Source: Anaerolineales bacterium (lineage in GTDB: Bacteria; Chloroflexota; Anaerolineae; Anaerolineales; UBA6663). From it: 11,181 bases of DNA. The notes beneath the pieces were generated by a model. It made no database searches and was not told where the DNA came from. It saw nothing but the letters and a program-made list of their open reading frames with translations. The stretch lies in NCBI GenBank assembly GCA_017999235.1, contig JAGOBN010000059.1, positions 1 to 11,181 on the forward strand. Reading direction: 5' to 3'. Each line of letters begins with the position of its first letter. Position 1 is the stretch's first letter. The position numbers and the translations under genes were made by a program. This document shows, piece by piece, positions 5,900-11,181 of the stretch.

Positions 5900-7036
5900 A
5901 TGTCTACCGCTCCCGCGTTTTCCAAAGGCCTGGTGGGCGTCATCGCCGCTCAGACCACGCTCTCGTCCGTTGACGGCCAAAACGGCATCCTCACCTACCG
6001 CGGCTACAACATTCACGATCTGGCCGGCCGGGTGACTTACGAAGAAGTGGTGCACCTGCTGTTCTATGGCCGGCTGCCCAACGTCCACGAACTCGCCCCC
6101 CTGCAGGCCACGCTGGCCGCCAACCGCAAAGTGCCGCCGCAGGTGATGGAGCATATCTACGCCGCGCCGCGCAAGGCCACGCCCATGGACGTGCTGCGCA
6201 CCGCCGTCTCCATGCTGGCCTACTACGAAAAAGAGAACGAAGATATCTCCCCCGAGGCCACCCTGCGCAAGGGCCTGCGGCTGGTGGCGCAATTCCCCAC
6301 GCTGGTAGCCGCCATCCACCGCGCGCGCAAAGGCAAGGACCCGGTGGCGCCGCGGCCCAAGCTCGGCCACGCCGCCAACTTCATGTACATGCTGCATGGC
6401 GAAGAGAAGACCCAGCTGGAAAACGACGCCATGAATCTGTATCTGGTCCTGCTGGCCGACCACTCGCTGAACGCCTCCACGTTCACGGCCCGCGTCTCCT
6501 CCTCCACCAACGCCGATCTGCACGCCGCGGTCACGGCCGCGCTGGGCGCGCTGAAAGGCAACCTGCACGGCGGCGCCGCCGAAGCCACGATGAACATGCT
6601 GCTGGAGATCGGCGACATCAACATCGTGGACGCGTTTGTCGAGAACGCCTTCGCCACCAAACGCAAGATCATGGGCATCGGCCACCGCATCTACAAGACC
6701 GGCGACCCGCGCGCCCAGCACTTGCTCGCCTGGGCCAGCAAGATGGAAGCCGCCCAGGGCAAGGGCCAGGACTACGTGAACATGGCCCACCGGGTGGAGC
6801 AAGCGGTCCTGCGGCATCGCGAGCTGTACCCGAACGTGGATTTCTTCAGCGCGCCGCTGCTCTATTATCTGGGCGTGCCGACGGCGTTGGATACCTGCAT
6901 CTTCGCCACCTCGCGCATCGTCGGCTGGACCTCCCATGTCCTGGAGCAGTACGCCGACGCAACGCTCATCCGGCCCGGCGCCGATTACATCGGTCAGAAA
7001 CAAGAAGTCTTCTCTCCGCTGGCTAACCGCGCCTAA
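5900..7036 (+). CDS. Citrate synthase (or 2-methylcitrate synthase)
   Basis: This 378-residue enzyme condenses acetyl-CoA (or propionyl-CoA) with oxaloacetate, the entry step of the TCA cycle. The family's active-site residues are present: His223 in NLHGGA and His262 in GIGHRIYK, which correspond to His274 and His320 of pig heart enzyme, and Asp314 in NVDFFSAP (Asp375). The conserved DHSLNAST motif carries His188. The length fits the short dimeric class of Gram-positive bacteria, archaea and Chloroflexota, which includes 2-methylcitrate synthases that sequence alone does not separate; no prpB or prpD neighbour is seen, which favours citrate synthase. The start is set by AAGGAG at 5883-5888. 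The gene appears to be a single transcription unit, with a leader containing a small ORF and a terminator, and an inverted repeat downstream. Confidence 0.95.
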   Translation: MSTAPAFSKGLVGVIAAQTTLSSVDGQNGILTYRGYNIHDLAGRVTYEEVVHLLFYGRLPNVHELAPLQATLAANRKVPPQVMEHIYAAPRKATPMDVLRTAVSMLAYYEKENEDISPEATLRKGLRLVAQFPTLVAAIHRARKGKDPVAPRPKLGHAANFMYMLHGEEKTQLENDAMNLYLVLLADHSLNASTFTARVSSSTNADLHAAVTAALGALKGNLHGGAAEATMNMLLEIGDINIVDAFVENAFATKRKIMGIGHRIYKTGDPRAQHLLAWASKMEAAQGKGQDYVNMAHRVEQAVLRHRELYPNVDFFSAPLLYYLGVPTALDTCIFATSRIVGWTSHVLEQYADATLIRPGADYIGQKQEVFSPLANRA

Positions 7037-7067
7037 GCCCGGCCCAGGCGCCCGGCAAGGTCCAAGG

Positions 7068-7098
7068 GGGGTGAGCGGCCGCTTCGGCCGCTCACCCC
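7068..7098. repeat. Perfect 14-bp inverted repeat downstream of citrate synthase
   Basis: Arms 7068-7081 (GGGGTGAGCGGCCG) and 7085-7098 pair perfectly around the loop CTT. The following bases (TACTGTTTG) are only loosely T-rich, so it may be a weak terminator for citrate synthase, an mRNA 3' stabiliser, or one copy of a dispersed intergenic palindrome. Nothing else is evident in the 160-bp gap apart from the promoter of the next gene. Confidence 0.7.
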
Positions 7099-7160
7099 TA
7101 CTGTTTGTCCCGCGTTAGAAGCCCGGCCGGCCGCCGCTTCCCGCCCCGCGCCGGCCCGCG

Positions 7161-7166
7161 TACAAT
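7161..7166 (+). promoter_or_regulatory. Probable -10 box of the small unknown gene
   Basis: TACAAT, five of six consensus bases, in otherwise very GC-rich DNA. With a 17-nt spacer the -35 position (7138-7143, TTCCCG) matches poorly. The start point would be near 7173, about 24 bases before the TTG start codon. Confidence 0.5.
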
Positions 7167-7196
7167 TTGGCGCACGCCATCATGAGGTAATTTCGG

Positions 7197-7526
7197 TTGA
7201 GCATGCACGCCGGCGACCCCCGCTACACCTCTTTTCCCGCCCAGCCTGGTCTGGAGCAATTACGCTGGTATATCCGCCAGACGGCGGCCGGCCACTTAAC
7301 CATCCACGAGTTCCTGCAGGAGTTTCGGCGGCTGCATGAGGACGCCGAGCGCCTCGGCGCGCCGGCCTACGCTTCCCCTGACGAAGCGCGCGCGATCTGG
7401 GATGTGCTGTGGGCGGTGGAGTTTTGCGCGCCGGCCGCCGTTAAGATTGAGAATCCCGATGACTGGTACATCCCGGAAGAGGTGCTGGTCATCGTGCAGC
7501 GCGCCGCGAAACATCTCGCCGCCTGA
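7197..7526 (+). CDS. Uncharacterised small helical protein (109 residues)
   Basis: I do not recognise this protein. It is predicted soluble, with no signal peptide or membrane segment, and mainly helical: a segment around RWYIRQTAAGHLTIHEFLQEFRRLHEDAERLG (residues 23-54, quoted in part: HLTIHEFLQEFRRLHEDAE), then SPDEARAIWDVLWAVEFC, then an ENPDDWYIPEEVLVIVQRAA stretch. It is rich in Trp and acidic residues. The TTG at 7197 is preferred as start because GAGGT at 7184-7188 lies eight to nine bases before it; the ATG two codons later (7203) would be 14-15 bases away. It is probably transcribed alone from the -10 box at 7161, with a palindromic hairpin just after its stop. Codon choice matches the neighbours, which supports a real gene. 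Confidence 0.75.
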   Translation: MSMHAGDPRYTSFPAQPGLEQLRWYIRQTAAGHLTIHEFLQEFRRLHEDAERLGAPAYASPDEARAIWDVLWAVEFCAPAAVKIENPDDWYIPEEVLVIVQRAAKHLAA

Positions 7527-7550
7527 GCCCCGCCCCCGCCCGTGAATGCC

Positions 7551-7576
7551 GCCGCCGCCCAAGCTTGGGCGGCGGC
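7551..7576. terminator. 26-bp perfect palindrome: likely terminator of the small gene, possibly an operator
   Basis: The palindrome has 13-bp arms centred on AAGCTT and is followed on the plus strand by TTTATAAT. As RNA it makes a very stable GC stem with a short U-run, a plausible though weak terminator for the gene ending at 7526. It also occupies the -35 region of the next gene, whose -10 box begins three bases after the right arm. Confidence 0.65.
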
Positions 7577-7578
7577 TT

Positions 7579-7584
7579 TATAAT
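7579..7584 (+). promoter_or_regulatory. Consensus -10 box, six bases before the next ATG
   Basis: A perfect TATAAT, with six bases between it and the ATG at 7591, so the transcript would start at or next to the start codon. No -35 match exists at spacers of 15-19; the palindrome takes that place. Confidence 0.55.
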
Positions 7585-7590
7585 GCCCGC

Positions 7591-9018
7591 ATGCGACGGC
7601 GGGCTTCTCCCGGACAGCGGCTGCGGTTACTGGGGTTGGCGGGCCTGGGCCTGGCCGCCGGCCTGGCGGTGATGGCCGCGCTCGCCCTGCCGCGTTTGAC
7701 GGGCTTTGCGCCGGCCGCCGGCGCGCTGGAGGTCTCCACCCGCGCCCGGGTGCAGGTTTTTTTTGACCGGCCGATGGACCCGGACGCGGTGGCCGCCGCC
7801 TGGCAGATCACGCCGGCCGTCCCCGGCACGCTTACCTGGGAAGACGCCGGCGCCACCCTGACCTTCACGCCGCACCAAGCGTGGCCGGCCACCAGCGCCG
7901 TCACCGTCAGCGTGACTGGCGGCCGCAGCCAGCTCGGACTGCCTCTGCTGGGGACGGCCACCTGGTCCTTCACCATCGGCCAGGAACGCCTGGTGCTGCT
8001 GGCCGGCGGCGCCCCCAACCTGGCCGCCCTCTCCCTCGCCGCAGGCGCCCAACCCATTTATCTCACCGCCGAGACGTATGGCGTGGCCGACTTCACCGTC
8101 CACCCGGACGGCAGCGTGATTGTGTACGCGGCCCGCCGCGCCGACGGAGGCGCGGATTTGCGCGCGGTCCCCGCGGGCGGCGGCGCCGCGCAGCCGGTGC
8201 TGGCCTGCCCGGAGGCCGCCTGCGTCAGCCCGGTCTTCTCGCCAGATGGCCTCCAGCTGGCCTACGAGCGTCAGACCCCGCTGGCCACCGCCGGCGGCGA
8301 CGCCGGCTATGGCGATCCGCGCCTGCACGTCTTGACGCTGGCGACGGGCGCGGACCGGACCGTGGGCGAGGCCGCCAACCCGGCGCGCTGGCCGCGCTGG
8401 GCGCCGGATGGCCGGCTCAGTTACTACGACGCGCTGCGCCAGGCGGTGGTGGTCACCGACCTCGCCACCGGTGCGGTCACGTATATTCCTTCCACCTCCG
8501 GCGAGCCGGGCGCCTTCCTGGCGGACGGCCAGACCTACATCTTTGCCGAGATCACATACCTGGACAACGCCATCACGCTGGGGGAGACGCTGGCTGTCAC
8601 CGACAACGTCGATGTGGAAGTGGCCGGGTTCTACAGCCATCTGCGCCGGGTCACCGTGGCCACCAACGTGGTCACCGACCTCTCCGGGCCGGGAGTTGTG
8701 GAAGACGCCGCTCCAGTGTATTCTGTCGCCGGCGATTGGCTGGCGTTTGGACGCCGGCCGCTGGTGGGGCTGGATTGGCAGCCCGGCCGGCAGCTCTGGC
8801 TGATGCGGCCGGACGGCACGGACCCCCATCCGCTGACCAGCGCGCCCGATTACCATCACAGCGCCTTCCGCTGGAGCCCGGATGGCCGGCGGCTGGCCTA
8901 CATGCGCTACAACGTCATCGACCCCAACCAGCCGGCCGAGATTTGGCTGATCAACAGCGATGGCACCGCCGCGCGCCAGTTGACCACCGGCGGATATCTT
9001 CCGGAGTGGCTGCCATGA
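7591..9018 (+). CDS. Exported Ig-like (Big_5) plus TolB-type beta-propeller protein
   Basis: This 475-residue protein begins with an Arg-rich N-terminus (MRRRASPGQR) and one hydrophobic segment at about 13-34, so it is secreted or, more likely, anchored by an uncleaved signal. Residues 37-130 fit the bacterial Big_5 Ig-like domain (VQVFFDRPMDPDAV, LTFTPHQAWPATSAVTVSV). Residues 135-475 carry repeated propeller motifs: VSPVFSPDGLQLAYER, RWPRWAPDGRLSYYD, LWLMRPDGTDPHPLT, FRWSPDGRRLAYMR and IWLINSDGTAARQLT. Such proteins are usually binding or scaffold proteins outside the membrane; no catalytic residue is recognised. The ATG at 7591 is preferred over one at 7546, which would read through the palindrome and -10 box. 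With the promoter so close, the mRNA would be leaderless. Its TGA overlaps the next gene's ATG by four bases. Confidence 0.85.
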   Translation: MRRRASPGQRLRLLGLAGLGLAAGLAVMAALALPRLTGFAPAAGALEVSTRARVQVFFDRPMDPDAVAAAWQITPAVPGTLTWEDAGATLTFTPHQAWPATSAVTVSVTGGRSQLGLPLLGTATWSFTIGQERLVLLAGGAPNLAALSLAAGAQPIYLTAETYGVADFTVHPDGSVIVYAARRADGGADLRAVPAGGGAAQPVLACPEAACVSPVFSPDGLQLAYERQTPLATAGGDAGYGDPRLHVLTLATGADRTVGEAANPARWPRWAPDGRLSYYDALRQAVVVTDLATGAVTYIPSTSGEPGAFLADGQTYIFAEITYLDNAITLGETLAVTDNVDVEVAGFYSHLRRVTVATNVVTDLSGPGVVEDAAPVYSVAGDWLAFGRRPLVGLDWQPGRQLWLMRPDGTDPHPLTSAPDYHHSAFRWSPDGRRLAYMRYNVIDPNQPAEIWLINSDGTAARQLTTGGYLPEWLP

Positions 9019-9638
9019 GCGATCTCATCAACCGTTTCGCCCCCGACTTTGCCTTGCCGGCCGTCAATGGCGGCCGGGTGAGCCTCTCGGATTTTCGCGG
9101 CGCCGTGGTGGTGCTCACCTTCTGGTCGGCGGAATGCCCGTGGAGCCGGCGCGCGGACGTGCTGTTGGTGTACCGCTCGGCCACTTGGGGCGCGCGCGGC
9201 GTGCAGCTGTTGGGCGTGGCGTCCAACCTCACCGAAACCGAAAATGAGATCGTGCATGAGCTGGAGCGCCGCGACGTGCGCTATCCGGTGGTCCTGGATA
9301 AAGAGCAAGCCACGGCCAACGCCTACAAAGCCCAGACCACGCCGCAGTTCTTCGTGATGGACAAGCGCGGGATCGTGCGCTACACCGGCGCGCTGGATGA
9401 CGCCACTTTTCAGCAGCCCCGCCCGCAGGTGCTGTATCTGGACCGCGCCGTCAACGCTTTGATCGAAGGCAAAACACCCGATCCGGCGATTACGCCGCCC
9501 TACGGGTGTGCGATTGTGCGGAGTGTGCTGTCCGAAGCCGATACCAGCCAGGCGCCCGCGGCGCCGGCCGGCAAAACGCCGGCCAAAATGCCGACCAAGC
9601 CGCCCACCAAACCGCCCACCCGTCCCACGCAGCCCTGA
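9015..9638 (+). CDS. Redoxin (AhpC/TSA-like thioredoxin-fold) protein with Pro/Lys tail
   Basis: This 207-residue protein has the thioredoxin-fold redoxin layout: FAPDFALPAVNGGRVSLSDF, a VVVLTFWSAECPWSRR active-site strand and the cis-proline loop TTPQFF (Pro110). The usual CxxC is reduced to Cys41-Pro-Trp-Ser44; a second cysteine lies far away at Cys165 (PPYGCAIV), where it could serve as resolving cysteine. Peroxiredoxin-like or thiol-transfer activity is therefore possible, but the substrate is unknown. The last 30 or so residues are a low-complexity tail with repeats such as TKPPTKPPTRP. No signal peptide is seen, although both neighbours are exported. Its ATG overlaps the stop of the propeller gene (ATGA), so the two are probably co-translated. 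Confidence 0.85.
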   Translation: MSDLINRFAPDFALPAVNGGRVSLSDFRGAVVVLTFWSAECPWSRRADVLLVYRSATWGARGVQLLGVASNLTETENEIVHELERRDVRYPVVLDKEQATANAYKAQTTPQFFVMDKRGIVRYTGALDDATFQQPRPQVLYLDRAVNALIEGKTPDPAITPPYGCAIVRSVLSEADTSQAPAAPAGKTPAKMPTKPPTKPPTRPTQP

Positions 9639-9690
9639 CGCCTATGAGGCGCCGGCGGCCAGTCGAACAGACGACCAGTTGCCTCGCGGG

Positions 9691-10692
9691 ATGTTTCGTC
9701 CACGCCTCATCCTTGGATTAGCTTTGACAGTCAGCGGTTTGGCCGGCGCCTGCTGGAGCGCGCCCAGCCCGCCAACGCCGACGCCGCCGGCCAGCGCGGC
9801 CGCCCCGCTGACCCACGCCCCTTCACCCAGCCCTAGCGCCGCCCGCCCCGTCGCCGCCAGCGCGACGGCGTCAGCAACCGAAACACCGACACCCACCGTC
9901 CCGCCGCCGGCCGCCACCGCCTCGGCCACCGTGTCCGTCCCGCCGGCCCCGGTTCAACCGGTCATCCACTCTTTCACGGCCGAGCCCGCGCTGATTGACC
10001 CCGGCGCCGCGGTCACCCTCCGCTGGTCGGTGACGGCCGAGCGCGCGGTCATTTACCGATTGGACGCCCTCGGGCGGCTGACCTTGCCGGACTATCCCGT
10101 GCCGCTGGAGGGCAGCCTGGTGATCAGCCCGCCGGCGGAGTCGGGGGCCAGCGTGAACTTCGTCTTATTCGCGCTGTCCGGGGACCAGACGGCGCAAGCG
10201 GGCGTCGCTGTGGCCCAGCGCTGTCTCGACGCGTGGTTCTTCCCCAACCCGCCGCCGACCTGTCCCAGCCGGCCGGCCGCCTTCTCCGCCCTAGTGACCC
10301 AGACCTTTGAGCGCGGCCGCATGCTGTGGCTGTCTGACGCGCGCCAAATCTACATTCTGTATGACGATGTGCGTGGTCCGCGCTGGCAGCTGCGGCCGGA
10401 TGAATGGGCGCCCGGCCGGCCGGAAGATGACCCGGCGCTGACGCCGCCGGCCGGCCGGTTCCAGCCAGTGCGCGGCTTTGGCCTGGCCTGGCGGGACGCC
10501 GGCGCGCCCGAAGGCACCCGCGCGCGCGATTATCTCGGTTGGGCGCTCGCCCCCGAAATTGAGGCCGGGCCGGGCGCGGCCCAATGCGACTCGGCGCCCA
10601 AGTATGGCACGTGCTTTGTCGGCGGGGCGGACGGGGTGGTCTACAAACTGGAGCCGGAAGGCTCGCGCTGGTCAATCTGGGCGGGACCCTAA
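9691..10692 (+). CDS. Putative lipoprotein with Ig-like domain and unknown C-terminal domain
   Basis: The 333-residue product starts with a lipoprotein signal peptide whose lipobox LAGA-C puts the lipidated residue at Cys21. A Pro/Ala/Ser/Thr-rich linker follows (about 22-90), then an Ig-like segment (HSFTAEPALIDPGAAVTLRWSV, quoted in part: PALIDPGAAVTLRWSV) at about 92-175. The C-terminal part (about 176-333) has W/F-rich motifs: CLDAWFFPNPPPTC, FERGRMLWLSD, DEWAPGRPEDDP, QPVRGFGLAWRD and YLGWALAPE. I cannot name this domain. Cys178/Cys191 and Cys299/Cys308 are spaced for disulfides, as expected outside the membrane. The ATG at 9691 fits the signal peptide; a longer frame from 9508 would put about 60 basic residues in front. 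It follows the redoxin gene by 52 bp, probably in one operon, and its 3' end overlaps the convergent AMMECR1 gene. Confidence 0.82.
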   Translation: MFRPRLILGLALTVSGLAGACWSAPSPPTPTPPASAAAPLTHAPSPSPSAARPVAASATASATETPTPTVPPPAATASATVSVPPAPVQPVIHSFTAEPALIDPGAAVTLRWSVTAERAVIYRLDALGRLTLPDYPVPLEGSLVISPPAESGASVNFVLFALSGDQTAQAGVAVAQRCLDAWFFPNPPPTCPSRPAAFSALVTQTFERGRMLWLSDARQIYILYDDVRGPRWQLRPDEWAPGRPEDDPALTPPAGRFQPVRGFGLAWRDAGAPEGTRARDYLGWALAPEIEAGPGAAQCDSAPKYGTCFVGGADGVVYKLEPEGSRWSIWAGP

Positions 10693-11181
10693 GCGGCCGG
10701 CGGTCTCTTCGATCACTTCCACTTGATACGTGCTCACTTCACAGTGCGCGCGCCGCCAGGCATCCGCCGGCAGACCCATCTTTTCGCACAGCAGCTCCAG
10801 AAAGCGCGCCGGCTCCGGCACCCGTTCCCAGACCTGGGGCAAAAAGGTGGCGCGGTGCTGGGCATACGCCAGGGTGACGCCGTCCACGCCGGGGCGCAGG
10901 CGCTCCAGCAGCTCCGCCGGCGTGGTGTAAGCCAGCGGCCGCGGCTCGGTGAGCACCGAGATCTCAATCTCCAGCTCATCCAGCTCGTTCGCGGCCACCG
11001 GCTCAAAGCGGTAATCCTGTGTGGCGGCCTGGGCCGCATGCTGGCCCACATCCAGATACAGCGGCCAGCGCGCCTCCAGCCCGCCGATACAGCCGCGCAG
11101 CTCGCCCGCCCGCCGCAGGGTGATAAACGCCGCCGCCGGCTGGCGGAGCGCGGCCGGCACCGCGGCCGGGTCCACCTCGGG
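10672..11181 (-). CDS. AMMECR1-domain protein, partial (N-terminus beyond the window)
   Basis: The 170 visible codons match the AMMECR1 family (component A of AmmeMemoRadiSam systems): VPAALRQPAAAFITLRRAGE, then the signature LRGCIGGLEARWPL with its conserved cysteine, then ELDELEIEISVLTEPRPL, GVDGVTLAYAQHRATFLPQV and a closing helix with CEVSTYQVEVIEE. The reading frame is open to the window edge; the GTG at 11175 lies within the conserved region, so the true start is further right. The molecular role of this family is not settled; in bacteria it is often found with a Memo-like dioxygenase-fold protein and a radical SAM protein, which could lie beyond 11181. Its last 21 bases overlap the convergent lipoprotein gene. 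Confidence 0.92.
   Translation of the reverse strand, partial: PEVDPAAVPAALRQPAAAFITLRRAGELRGCIGGLEARWPLYLDVGQHAAQAATQDYRFEPVAANELDELEIEISVLTEPRPLAYTTPAELLERLRPGVDGVTLAYAQHRATFLPQVWERVPEPARFLELLCEKMGLPADAWRRAHCEVSTYQVEVIEETAGRLGSRPD

Noticed and set aside
5846..7003. Minus-strand open frame (385 codons) opposite citrate synthase
   Set aside because: His/Val/Gly-rich shadow of a strongly conserved enzyme, with no motif of its own.
7182..7190. Two-codon ATG-AGG-TAA frame at the ribosome site of the small gene
   Set aside because: Too short to mean anything, and it is part of the Shine-Dalgarno region.
7546..7590. Longer propeller protein starting at ATG 7546
   Set aside because: The extra 15 codons are the palindrome and the -10 box; the signal-anchor begins naturally at 7591.
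9639..9651. CGCCT-ATG-AGGCG mini-hairpin after the redoxin stop
   Set aside because: A five-bp stem with no T-run; too small to call a terminator.
9508..9690. Upstream extension of the lipoprotein gene to 9508
   Set aside because: It adds about 60 Arg/Pro-rich residues in front of a clear lipoprotein signal peptide and overlaps the redoxin gene in another frame.

Overview
The window is very GC-rich and looks like a chromosomal segment of a Chloroflexota bacterium, most likely Anaerolineae or a relative. That placement is an inference from protein style (an exported Ig-like plus TolB propeller protein, a Pro/Ser/Thr-rich lipoprotein with an Ig-like domain, and a citrate synthase of the roughly 380-residue class). 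No rRNA, tRNA, CRISPR array, transposase or phage gene was seen.

Left half (1-5750, all minus strand, read right to left): one tightly packed signalling operon. From a good sigma70-type promoter at 5722-5750 the order is a 28-codon small ORF, a single-domain receiver protein (4-nt overlap with the next gene), a SpoIIE/PP2C phosphatase fused to a GHKL anti-sigma-type kinase, a STAS anti-sigma-factor antagonist, a large (alpha/alpha)6-barrel glycosidase of the glycogen-debranching/GH63-like type, and a second receiver protein cut by the window edge. Gaps are 41 bp or less. The first three full-length proteins form a partner-switching module: the receiver probably controls a bifunctional phosphatase/kinase that sets the phosphorylation state of the STAS protein. 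The arrangement recalls HsbR/HsbA of Pseudomonas, with the receiver as a separate gene. No sigma factor is visible, so the output is unknown.

Divergent control region (5574-5899): two back-to-back promoters whose -35 boxes lie in one imperfect dyad. To the right, the plus-strand promoter (TTGACG, 17 nt, TAAAAT) is followed about 7 nt later by an 11-codon ORF, then by a strong hairpin with eight Ts, then by a Shine-Dalgarno and the citrate synthase gene. This resembles a transcription attenuator and is the most interesting find in the window.

Right half (5900-10692, plus strand): citrate synthase, a perfect 14-bp-stem hairpin, a small helical protein of unknown function starting with TTG, a 26-bp perfect palindrome abutting a consensus -10 box, and a three-gene cluster: an exported Ig-like/TolB-propeller protein (probably leaderless mRNA), a redoxin-fold protein with an unusual cysteine pattern (ATGA overlap), and a lipoprotein. 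At the right edge a minus-strand AMMECR1-family gene, cut by the window, overlaps the lipoprotein gene tail-to-tail by 21 bp.
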